NCBI GenBank assembly: GCA_023249635.1
Contig: JAHFCH010000025.1
Location: 1-45,212, forward strand
DNA length: 45,212 bases
Source: Fibrobacterota bacterium
GTDB lineage: Bacteria > Fibrobacterota > Fibrobacteria > UBA11236
Direction: 5' to 3'
This document shows positions 16,829 through 24,514 of the stretch, one piece after another (positions within the stretch are counted from its first letter, which is position 1; each line of letters begins with the position of its first letter). The notes under the pieces are model-generated. The model was not told the DNA's origin and ran no database searches. It saw only the letters and a list, made by a program, of their open reading frames with translations. The translations under genes were made by a program, and so were the position numbers.

Positions 16829-19549
16829 ATGGATTTAACCTGGCTGAAATCGCAAATCGCTGCTTTCCAAAGCGAACGACCGCGGTACGAGGCCTACTCC
16901 GTCTTCCTCGACTCCGTTCTGAGAAAAGCCGCGGTCCAACTTGCCCCCACCGCCACCGTCCAGGTCCGCGTCAAATCCATGCCCTCCTTCGCCGAAAAGT
17001 GCCTGCGAAAGAAGCAAAAGTACGATCAACCCGCATATCAATTGACCGATCTTTGCGGCGCCCGGATAATCGCCTATTCTCAGGAAGAGGTCGAAGCCTT
17101 ATGCGATTTCGTCCGCAAGCAATTCGAAGTGGACGAGAAGAACAGCGAAGACAAGCTGAAAATCCTGCAGGCCAATCAATTCGGCTATCGATCCGTCCAT
17201 TTCGTGGTGCAAACCCGTTCCGGCGGAACCCCCGGACTGGAGGCCGACCCCGGATTGCTCGCATCCATCAACGCCCCGGGCCCGCAGGGGAAGCCCTTCC
17301 TCCGCAAGGCGGAAATCCAAATCCGCACGTACATGCAGCATGTTTGGGCCGACGTGTTCCATGACCGCCTGTACAAAACGGCGATGAAAATACCGTCGGC
17401 TTATCAGCGGCAGGCCAATGCGTTGGCGGCGCAGCTCGAAACCCTGGACGGACTTCTGGACGGACTCATGGCGCGAATGGATGCCTACCATGGCGACTTG
17501 GGCGCATACATGGGCGCGGCGGAAATACAAAACGAGATCGAGATTCAATCAGCCCTACTGAGCGGATTCGCTGAAGAAAAAGACCAGCCTGCCATGGCCT
17601 TGCGCTTGGCCAAGCTCCACAAAATCCAGGGAACCCGGGAGGGCTGGAAAGCGGTCATCGCGACGACCGAGCCGTTCCGAAACGGCAACACGCCGACGCA
17701 TCGGCAATTGGGGCTGGAATGGGGCAATGCTCTGTGCAGATTCCATCCACCCGGAAGCCCGGAATTCCAAAAGGGCCTGGACTGCCTGCTTGCCCTGGCA
17801 AAGCTCGACGCGCCGATCGACCCCAAGGCGGAAAAATCCGAGTCCGTCCTGCGAGCCCGGGCCCTGGACGATTTGGGTTATGCGGCCGCCAGGACACGGC
17901 AAGACGATTTCAGGCTGCGGGCGAAAAAATATTATTCCGTCGCGCATTCCCTGATTCCCGGCAACCCGTATTATTTCTGCCGCTACTTGATAGCCGCCGT
18001 CAAGGAAAGCCGAGGACACAAAGCCCTGGAACCCGTGCAGCCGTGGATCTTCGAGGCCATTCGGATTTGCGAAGATCACGTGGCCGTGGGGGTGGAGCTT
18101 CCGGAAGCCTGTTTCTCGCTGTTCTGGCTGCATTGGTTCTCCAACCCGCCCCGCCTCGACCGGAAACCGGAGGCGCTCGGATACCTGCTTCGCGCCTTGG
18201 GTAATTCGTCCACGGAGCGGTTGCGGGAGGAATGCATTTCAGTGCTTGACCTCGCGGATCAGCTCCGCCATGAGGATCACCTCTGGGTCCCGGAACTGGA
18301 GGAGGCCGCCATGATCCTGCTGATAGCCGGCATAGCGAAGGAAGGCGAAAAGCTCACCTCCGGGTCAGGTCCGGAAAGGGAATTCTTCCACCGTCTTAGT
18401 ACCGAGGTACCTGAAAAATTCCTTGGGGATCCCAAACCTACGGACAAATATCTGATCGTGGCCGGCAACGCATCCATCGGCATGGAACAGAAGGACATCG
18501 GGGAATGGGGGGATATTCTGGCCCCGGCCTTGGAAGGATTGGAAGGTGTGGTTTTCGGGCCCGGCACGAATGCCGGCATGGGCGCGGCCTTGGGCGATGC
18601 CTGGCGAAAGTTGAAGATCAGGGAAGCTGTGAAGAATCAGAGGGATAGGAAAGCAGCAGCCGAACATGCAGAAGGTTTGCGCCTCCTTGCGCTACTCCCC
18701 ACCCTCCTTCCCAGCGATGCGAACAAGGACGAGGCCTATGAATCCCATTCTTTGCCGGCGAGAAGGTCGCAAGCGGCCTTTTCCTTCCGCGAGCCGCTCT
18801 TTACTTGGTTCACTCTTCTCCAGTACGGAGTGCAGCCTTCTCGCGTCCGGCTGCTGGGCGTGGGCGGAGGAAATATTGCCGCCTTCGAATTTCGCTTGGC
18901 TTTGATGCTGGGAGCACGGGTGGGAGTGGTGGCGGCCTGCGGTCGCGCCGCCAAGGATATCCTGGATGAATCGCCTTGGTGGCCTCGGCAAACACCCGAC
19001 GGCCTCGCCGCCCTGGTGAACCTGCCCAAGGACGCCATGTCCGTTATGGCTTTCCTGCATGCCGGCGACGTGAAGGAGGACAAGCGCTTCGAGGCCGCAG
19101 CCCGGATGGCCCACGAAGAATACGTCCGGTCCCAGTCCCAATACGAGGTGAGGCCCGAGCTCCGGCCCTGGGAAACCCTGCCCGCGGATTTCAGGATCTC
19201 CAATTTCCACCAGGCCGCCTTCGCTGCTACCATCCTGAGACGGGGGAGATTCGGTTTGAGGCCGGGAAAGGATTTCACCCCCCTGAACTTTTCCGATCCC
19301 CGCATCCTGTCTCCGGAAACCCTGGAAATGATGGCCGAAATGGAACATGGCCGTTGGAACGTAGAACGCCTGTTGCAGGGATGGAAGTTGGGGAAAACCT
19401 CCGACAAACCGAATCGGGTCAACGCAAACCTAGTGCCCTGGGCGGATTTGGCCGAGGAAGTGAGGGATTGGGATCGAAACGCCATCCGCGGTTTACCGGA
19501 GAAAATGAAAAAAGCCGGTCTGGAAATCTATCCATTGGAGAGAAGCTGA
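16829..19549 (+). CDS. RelA/SpoT - TPR - SLOG - RyR fusion protein
   Basis: ATG 16829 follows GGGAGGT at ideal spacing; an in-frame ATG at 16817 lies within that leader. Residue numbers count from 16817. Residues 45-190 form a RelA/SpoT synthetase domain with QLTDLCGARII (D78), FGYRSVHFVV and AEIQIRT (E166), so the Mg-binding and substrate residues appear intact. There is no HD hydrolase domain. Residues 240-540 are TPR-like helices. Residues 545-750 are a SLOG/LSDAT-type nucleotide-binding domain (VVFGPGTNAGMGAALGDA; LLGVGGGNIAAFEFRLALML). Residues 760-905 are a RyR domain (ARMAHEEY, PWETLP, MAEMEHGRWNVERLLQGW, LVPWADL). I infer alarmone synthesis controlled by a nucleotide ligand. It is the first gene of the plus-strand operon, and its stop overlaps the Nudix start. 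Confidence 0.85.
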   Translation: MDLTWLKSQIAAFQSERPRYEAYSVFLDSVLRKAAVQLAPTATVQVRVKSMPSFAEKCLRKKQKYDQPAYQLTDLCGARIIAYSQEEVEALCDFVRKQFEVDEKNSEDKLKILQANQFGYRSVHFVVQTRSGGTPGLEADPGLLASINAPGPQGKPFLRKAEIQIRTYMQHVWADVFHDRLYKTAMKIPSAYQRQANALAAQLETLDGLLDGLMARMDAYHGDLGAYMGAAEIQNEIEIQSALLSGFAEEKDQPAMALRLAKLHKIQGTREGWKAVIATTEPFRNGNTPTHRQLGLEWGNALCRFHPPGSPEFQKGLDCLLALAKLDAPIDPKAEKSESVLRARALDDLGYAAARTRQDDFRLRAKKYYSVAHSLIPGNPYYFCRYLIAAVKESRGHKALEPVQPWIFEAIRICEDHVAVGVELPEACFSLFWLHWFSNPPRLDRKPEALGYLLRALGNSSTERLREECISVLDLADQLRHEDHLWVPELEEAAMILLIAGIAKEGEKLTSGSGPEREFFHRLSTEVPEKFLGDPKPTDKYLIVAGNASIGMEQKDIGEWGDILAPALEGLEGVVFGPGTNAGMGAALGDAWRKLKIREAVKNQRDRKAAAEHAEGLRLLALLPTLLPSDANKDEAYESHSLPARRSQAAFSFREPLFTWFTLLQYGVQPSRVRLLGVGGGNIAAFEFRLALMLGARVGVVAACGRAAKDILDESPWWPRQTPDGLAALVNLPKDAMSVMAFLHAGDVKEDKRFEAAARMAHEEYVRSQSQYEVRPELRPWETLPADFRISNFHQAAFAATILRRGRFGLRPGKDFTPLNFSDPRILSPETLEMMAEMEHGRWNVERLLQGWKLGKTSDKPNRVNANLVPWADLAEEVRDWDRNAIRGLPEKMKKAGLEIYPLERS

Positions 19550-19983
19550 TGGAAACGGGCGGCGAAATCCGAGATGGAAAATGGCTATATCCCGTGCCCG
19601 TGGTCCGGGCCATCGTGGAAAACGAGGATGGCCACTTTCTTCTCCTCCGGCGCAGGAATACCCGTTATGGCGAAGGGGAGTGGTGCCTGCCCGGGGGAAA
19701 AATCGACTACCTCTCCACTCCCGAAGAAAGCGTGGTGCGCGAAGTGGAAGAGGAATCGGGTCTTCGCTTCGCGGATTTCCGCTTTCTATTCTACCGGAAC
19801 AACCCTCCCCTCTGGGAAGGCGCCATGCAATGCCTCAACCTGTACTTCGCAGGCAAGGGGCAGGGAACGATACGCTTGAATCCGGAATCCTCCGCTTATC
19901 AATGGGTGCGTCCGGAGGAATGGGGAAATTATCCCATTGCCTTCGGGGGAGATGAGGCCGTGGAAACATGGCTCCGGCACTGA
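19549..19983 (+). CDS. Nudix hydrolase
   Basis: This is a 144-residue single-domain protein. The Nudix box runs GGKIDYLSTPEES, then VVREVEEESGL. The REVEEESG metal-binding core is intact, but the first Glu of the classical GX5EX7REUXEEXGU consensus is replaced by Ser (YLS instead of PGE). The fold's early strand LYPVPVVRAIV and late YQWVRPEEW segment are present. The ATG overlaps the stop of the RelA fusion (TGATG), so the two are made together. By context it may degrade or modify the nucleotide made or sensed by the upstream protein; the substrate cannot be read from the sequence. Confidence 0.88.
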   Translation: METGGEIRDGKWLYPVPVVRAIVENEDGHFLLLRRRNTRYGEGEWCLPGGKIDYLSTPEESVVREVEEESGLRFADFRFLFYRNNPPLWEGAMQCLNLYFAGKGQGTIRLNPESSAYQWVRPEEWGNYPIAFGGDEAVETWLRH

Positions 19984-19989
19984 ATCCCC

Positions 19990-21378
19990 ATGATCTCACG
20001 GACCAACCCCCACCGCGCACCCCTCTCCATGGATGAATTCCTCGCCAAGCGCTTCATGCCCGACAACCTGTGCAAACGGCCCTTGATGCAGAATGATCTG
20101 CTGCGCAGCCTGTACGGAACCATGCTCCTCCTATGGCCCGTGGAGCTCATCCTCGAATTCTGGAATCGCCTTCCCCTCGAATCCGCGGGCCGCACCCTCA
20201 CCGGGGCCGAGTTGTTTCGCCATATCTGGGATACGAGCAAGGCTGCTCCCAAGGAATACGTGGCACGGGTCATGTGGTGCATCGAATTCTTCCTGGTCCA
20301 GCACGGGATGGATGTGCAGAAATTCATGGATACGGTCGTGTTCAGGATCAATGATGGCACCCCGGTTTCCGCGCCCACCCTTACCCGCTGGATTATGTCC
20401 AAGGTCCATTCCATTTATACGGCCAAGGATTTGCGGGTCAAGGTGTTGGAACTGATGGCCGATACCACCGAGAAATTCATTCCGGGTAGCTACCGCGAGG
20501 TTCTGAGAGTCGAAAAGCAGGACGATGTCCGAACGGCCTGGTGCCTATGGGCGCCCGATAAGAACCTCAATATCAAGTGGACCTACCACAGCGAACTTTT
20601 CGGCCTCAAGATGCTCACCAATGCTCCCAGGGTGCTGGGCTTGCCGCCATTCGAAAGGGTAGACGATTTGGCCGAGACCGGATGCGTGGAGCACATCCTA
20701 TGGGACTGCGAGATGAGGGTGGAGGGGGACCGCCTGCTCATCGATGGCGAGGACCATGGAAGACGCATTCCCTTCCAGGAGCATTGCCGCAAACTCGATG
20801 TTGATCTGGATCATCTCTTTCCTCCCGATTGGACCGTGAACCTCATTCACAAGCCTTACCATTGCCCTTTGCGCCGCCGCGAAGTGCTTCATGTGGGTTG
20901 CGCTTACGATGCTCCGGTATGGATCGGAAAGGTCCGGTTTCCCCGCCACCAGCCGGATAACACTGCTGCCTTGACCCATCTTCTCAGCGACATCGTGGAA
21001 TCCAAGGCCGAATTGCAAGAGAGGCTGGAAGCCAAGCATGCGTGCCTGCTCGACTCCTTGATCGAAAAAGCCGTTTTCACCTATACGGCCGGAGAGAATA
21101 TCATGGAGCTCAATAGCAAGGTGCTCATCAGGGGCGTACCGGCCGAGCTCCTGTCTTATATGTTGCGCGCCCACCGGGACTCGGGGAAGACCAGATTCCT
21201 GCTGGCGGACTTCAAGCGGGACACGGGTATTCTCAACCGGCGGAATCCGAACCTGGAGGCCTTTCTGGAAAAGTTGCGGGTGCGCTTGACGGATCGGTTC
21301 CACCGTATGCGCATCGTCATTGAACCCGGGGTGCGCATCCTTCAGATGGACTGTCCCGTGATTTTCAAAGAGACTTAG
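19990..21378 (+). CDS. Unknown protein with C-terminal winged-helix-like domain
   Basis: This is a 462-residue protein starting six bases after the Nudix stop, so it is probably in the same operon. Residues 1-360 match nothing I recognise. They are mixed alpha/beta with several Trp/Cys residues (RVMWCIEFFL, AWCLWAPDKN). Residues ~370-460 are clearly related to the small protein at 22162-22512: MELNSKVLIRGVPAELL, MLRAH, GKTRFLLADFK, NLEAFLEKLRVRLTDR. This recalls the winged helix of response regulators, where a helix ending in LRxRL is followed by a beta wing. A DNA-binding or regulatory role is therefore inferred, perhaps coupling the nucleotide signal to transcription. Confidence 0.7.
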   Translation: MISRTNPHRAPLSMDEFLAKRFMPDNLCKRPLMQNDLLRSLYGTMLLLWPVELILEFWNRLPLESAGRTLTGAELFRHIWDTSKAAPKEYVARVMWCIEFFLVQHGMDVQKFMDTVVFRINDGTPVSAPTLTRWIMSKVHSIYTAKDLRVKVLELMADTTEKFIPGSYREVLRVEKQDDVRTAWCLWAPDKNLNIKWTYHSELFGLKMLTNAPRVLGLPPFERVDDLAETGCVEHILWDCEMRVEGDRLLIDGEDHGRRIPFQEHCRKLDVDLDHLFPPDWTVNLIHKPYHCPLRRREVLHVGCAYDAPVWIGKVRFPRHQPDNTAALTHLLSDIVESKAELQERLEAKHACLLDSLIEKAVFTYTAGENIMELNSKVLIRGVPAELLSYMLRAHRDSGKTRFLLADFKRDTGILNRRNPNLEAFLEKLRVRLTDRFHRMRIVIEPGVRILQMDCPVIFKET

Positions 21379-21436
21379 TCTACCTGCCTCTCGCGTAAGC
21401 AAAAGTACGAAGTAAGTAAAGGTATGCGGATGTCAG

Positions 21437-21497
21437 CGGACGTCCGTAATATGTTTCCCCTTGCAAACTCGGCGCGGGCTACCGGAAAGTTTCCGGT
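21437..21497. promoter_or_regulatory. Palindromes upstream of ECF sigma 1
   Basis: Two palindromes lie in the 206-bp gap before the sigma gene. One is CGGACGTCCG at 21437-21446. The other is ACCGGAAA-G-TTTCCGGT at 21481-21497, an exact 8-bp inverted repeat around one base. They are plausible operator sites for the winged-helix proteins encoded on both sides. No T-run follows the second one, so a terminator is unlikely. Confidence 0.45.
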
Positions 21498-21584
21498 CCG
21501 CGAATCCAGGGAACCATCTCCTTTAAGCCACTTTCCAGGCGGCCTTAGGGATGGTTTTGGCCCACGCCGAGGCAGGGAGGGAGA

Positions 21585-22094
21585 ATGCGGAACGCAACGG
21601 AGTCCAAGGAACGGAAATGGGCGGACCTTTACAAGAAGCACGGGCAGATGGTTTACAACGCGAGCCTCAAGGGCACTCAGAGTAAACAGGCAGCCGAAGA
21701 CGTGAGCCAGCAGGTTTTCATGAACGTTTTCAGGCACCTGGAAGGATTCCGGAACCAATGCCAAATGAAAACCTGGGTATATCGGATAACCTTGAACGAG
21801 TGCTACCAGTACCGGGAGCGGAACAGGCGGGAAAACCGGAAGGTCCAAGCCTTCCTGGCCGATCACCCGGAGGGCAAGGACGAGGCAAAAGATTGGGACG
21901 ACAAGATCCTGGTGGGCCGTGTTCTGGATTTGGCCGATACGCAAACGCAGAAAATGTTGGAGATGATGTTTTACAAGGACTTGACCCACGAGCAGACGGC
22001 AGCAAGCTTCGGCGTCTCCAGGGTGACCATCACCAAACGCCTGGAGAAATTCCGCAACTCCACGGTTGCCGTCTTGGGTTCGGGGGAAAAATGA
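21585..22094 (+). CDS. ECF-type RNA polymerase sigma factor (1)
   Basis: This is a 169-residue protein. The sigma-2 domain (about 12-82) has AAEDVSQQVFMNVFRHLEGF and TWVYRITLNECYQY. The sigma-4 domain (about 110-160) has LTHEQTAASFGVSRVTITKR. Sigma-3 is absent, as in ECF factors. GGGAGGGAGA directly precedes ATG 21585. The stop overlaps a 24-codon ORF (ATGA), which in turn overlaps the winged-helix gene, so downstream products are coupled and could include its regulator. No classical zinc anti-sigma factor is adjacent, so control may come from the small coupled proteins. Confidence 0.9.
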   Translation: MRNATESKERKWADLYKKHGQMVYNASLKGTQSKQAAEDVSQQVFMNVFRHLEGFRNQCQMKTWVYRITLNECYQYRERNRRENRKVQAFLADHPEGKDEAKDWDDKILVGRVLDLADTQTQKMLEMMFYKDLTHEQTAASFGVSRVTITKRLEKFRNSTVAVLGSGEK

Positions 22095-22165
22095 AGGCGG
22101 TATTCGATTGGCCGAATTGCACAATGTCGGTCAACGTCGATGGCTTGGGGAAATGCAAGGAATGA
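22091..22165 (+). CDS. 24-codon ORF coupled to sigma factor and winged-helix genes
   Basis: The ORF reads MKAVFDWPNCTMSVNVDGLGKCKE, with ATG 22091 overlapping the sigma stop (ATGA) and its TGA overlapping ATG 22162 of the next gene (ATGA again). A G-rich leader (GGGGGAAAA) precedes it. Two overlaps in a row are unlikely by chance in non-coding sequence. It may be a functional micropeptide with two cysteines, or only a translational relay. No known family. Confidence 0.5.
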   Translation: MKAVFDWPNCTMSVNVDGLGKCKE

Positions 22166-22512
22166 AGGTAGTGGAGACTCGGAATGCTGCGAAGGGCGCA
22201 GAGGTGGATCTGCGCTTCGCATATTACCAGGAAGCCGGCACGATGTTCCTGAATAGCGAACCCTTGATCAAAGGAGTGCCGGCCAAGCTGCTCCTGAGTA
22301 TGTTGCGCGCTTACGTATCCAACGGCAAAACGCTTTTCTTTCTTTCCGAGTTCAAGGTCGGGGGCGATCCGGCTGTGTCTTCCAACTTGGAAGCGCGACT
22401 GGAACGCTTAGCCAGGAGGCTCGAGGAAAGGCCGGGCAAAATCAGGCTGGAGAGGATGAGGGGATGCAGGAAACTGGTTTGTGAAGGGACTTTGGATCTT
22501 GAGGAAGTCTGA
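22162..22512 (+). CDS. Small winged-helix-like protein
   Basis: This is a 116-residue protein. The start is set at ATG 22162 by the ATGA overlap with the 24-codon ORF. Residues 25-110 align by eye with the C-terminus of the 462-residue protein: MFLNSEPLIKGVPAKLL, MLRAY, GKTLFFLSEFK, NLEARLERLARRLEER. The shared LRxRL helix plus a terminal strand suggests a winged helix. It could be a transcription factor or act on ECF sigma 1, with which it is translationally coupled. Its stop is followed by 106 bp before the GHKL operon. Confidence 0.75.
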   Translation: MKVVETRNAAKGAEVDLRFAYYQEAGTMFLNSEPLIKGVPAKLLLSMLRAYVSNGKTLFFLSEFKVGGDPAVSSNLEARLERLARRLEERPGKIRLERMRGCRKLVCEGTLDLEEV

Positions 22513-22548
22513 ACGCGCAAACTCCGCCGTCTTTCGAGCCCTATCCTG

Positions 22549-22577
22549 TTGACATCTCCCTAAGTTGCATACTCCAA
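22549..22577 (+). promoter_or_regulatory. Weak promoter candidate before the GHKL pair
   Basis: A consensus TTGACA (22549-22554) lies 65 bp before the GHKL start, with no good -10 hexamer at 17 bp spacing. It might be read by one of the neighbouring ECF factors rather than by the main sigma factor. Confidence 0.25.
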
Positions 22578-22618
22578 CGTAATGCCGGCCCGTCCACACC
22601 AGCGGGCAAGGAGAAAAC

Positions 22619-24514
22619 ATGACCCCTCGATCCCAATCCGATCTCGATCAAGCTTTGAAAGCGCTCGCCGCCAAGAGCATCCAAGCTGATGTTCCGCACC
22701 TCCTGGAGTCCATCCGAAGGCAATTCGCCAATCCGCTCGAATACGTTCGGGAGCTGATTGCCAACGGCTTGGATGCCGGCGCTACCGCGATCCGGGTGCG
22801 TGGGCGCTGGCTGGAGGGGAAAAAATTTCCCCTGCAGATCCTATTCGAGGACGATGGCAAGGGTATGGGCCGCGCGGAGATCGAGCGCTATTTGACGGTG
22901 TTCGAGTCCTTCAAGGACGGGGATGGGTCTACCGTGGGCCGCCACGGCGTCGGGAAGCTATCGCCTTGGGCGGACTCCACGCTCGGCAGTTATATGGTGG
23001 ATACTTGCGATGGAAAGGAGCGCACCATCCTCCACCTGGACTCTGTGCGCCAGGGTAACATGCGGGTTTACCAAGCGCGGGGCGGGCCCGCGGGGACCAC
23101 GGTGACCCTGGAATGGCCGGCGAGGGAGGCGCAGGAGTTGGATCGTCGCATGGAGGGCGTGATCCGGGTGGCGGAAGAATATTGCCGCTATGCTTCGCGG
23201 CCAATCCATTGCGAATATCGGGATAGCGTCATGGAACGGCTGGAAAAAGTCCAGATCGTCCACGCGCCTGAAAACGATGGCTGGATCGCGCTGGAGTCGG
23301 TGGATCTTCCCGGGGGAATCTGCAAGCTTTGGTATCGCTTGGATGGTGGTGGAGGCGGCTTTCACTTTTATCAAGGCGGCATCCGTCTGTGCCTGGACCC
23401 CACCCTCTTCGATACCATGGGATGGAATGATCCCTGGAGTCCGTCGGGCTTGCAGTTTCTCGCCGACAGCCAGGCCTTCGAGGTGCCCATCAGCCGCAAT
23501 GCCGTCAAGCGCAATGAAGCCTATTATCTCCTGGGAAGCCATTTGCGCGAGAAGGTAATGCCGGCGCTTGTGGAGGCCGCATGTCGGCGCCTGGAGCGAA
23601 AGGAATCGGGAGTCTTTGGGGATCAAGATGAAAGCCTGGTGATCGCTTACCTGTGCCAGGATTTCTTTTTCCGTCCCGCAAAGGAGATCCCTTTGTTTCC
23701 CGTGCTTCCTTTCGGCAAGGCCAGTGTCGGAAAATTGACCGCATGGAGGCGGCTGGGACCGCTCCGCGTTTTCCAGGTCCAGGTTGGACCCCTGGATTCC
23801 CCGCCCCAGGCGGCGGCGGACATGCTGGACGCGGCGCGCCTTACCTCGGTAATGAGGAAAATGCTGGAAACTCATTTAGGACCTTTGCAGGACGTTGACT
23901 TCGATAAAGACGTGATGGAGCTTCCCACCAGATCATCTGGGTCGGGGTTGAGTCGCCTGGAGTTACGCTTTCAGAAATGCCTCGTCCTACATCGGACCGA
24001 TCAACCCTTGCTTCCGGAGACCGACGAGGAGAGTCAGACACTCGGTTCCCACATTATCGAATACGCGCTGCGGCGCTTTGGGAAGTTGATTCGCGGCGAA
24101 GACCAGCAAATCGGCGGCGCGGCGGAAATCCCTTCCATACGTTTCCGCCTTGGACGATTGGTGAAGATGGATGGCCGTACTCCCGCGACCAGTCGCAAGT
24201 TCTTGTCGCAGGGGAAAGAGGTGGTCCTGAATTTGAACCATCCGGATCTGGAACGTCATTTGCGATTCGCAGCCAAAGATCCCCTACTGGCGGGGCATTG
24301 GTGCCTGCGGGAGTTTTTGCTTTCGGGAGAGGTAGAGCAGTTCCGGTATTTGAGCCAGGAGGTGCGCGAGGCATTGATTCAGCAAGACGCCGCGGCCCGT
24401 TGCTTGGGGGAGCAGGGTTCGCACACGGAGAAAGTGCCCCGGATACAATGCTTCCGCTGGAGCGACGACGAGGATGATTGGCGCCAATATGATAAAGGAG
24501 ACCGGTATGAATAG
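22619..24514 (+). CDS. HSP90-like GHKL ATPase (1)
   Basis: This is a 631-residue protein with AAGGAG seven bases before ATG 22619. Residues 25-200 form a Bergerat-fold ATPase: N-box YVRELIANGLDAGA (E45, N49), G1 EDDGKGM (77-83) and G2 GRHGVGKLS (107-115). A second alpha/beta domain typical of GHKL proteins follows (SRNAVKRN loop, about residues 295-302). The C-terminal ~300 residues are unassigned. This resembles HSP90/HtpG and MutL-type machines. It overlaps the next GHKL gene by 8 bp, suggesting a heteromeric pair. Inferred role: chaperone-like effector or switch of the system. Confidence 0.8.
   Translation: MTPRSQSDLDQALKALAAKSIQADVPHLLESIRRQFANPLEYVRELIANGLDAGATAIRVRGRWLEGKKFPLQILFEDDGKGMGRAEIERYLTVFESFKDGDGSTVGRHGVGKLSPWADSTLGSYMVDTCDGKERTILHLDSVRQGNMRVYQARGGPAGTTVTLEWPAREAQELDRRMEGVIRVAEEYCRYASRPIHCEYRDSVMERLEKVQIVHAPENDGWIALESVDLPGGICKLWYRLDGGGGGFHFYQGGIRLCLDPTLFDTMGWNDPWSPSGLQFLADSQAFEVPISRNAVKRNEAYYLLGSHLREKVMPALVEAACRRLERKESGVFGDQDESLVIAYLCQDFFFRPAKEIPLFPVLPFGKASVGKLTAWRRLGPLRVFQVQVGPLDSPPQAAADMLDAARLTSVMRKMLETHLGPLQDVDFDKDVMELPTRSSGSGLSRLELRFQKCLVLHRTDQPLLPETDEESQTLGSHIIEYALRRFGKLIRGEDQQIGGAAEIPSIRFRLGRLVKMDGRTPATSRKFLSQGKEVVLNLNHPDLERHLRFAAKDPLLAGHWCLREFLLSGEVEQFRYLSQEVREALIQQDAAARCLGEQGSHTEKVPRIQCFRWSDDEDDWRQYDKGDRYE

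Noticed and set aside
22958-23875. Minus-strand 305-codon frame opposite GHKL 1
   Set aside because: Shadow of the frame carrying N, G1 and G2 boxes.
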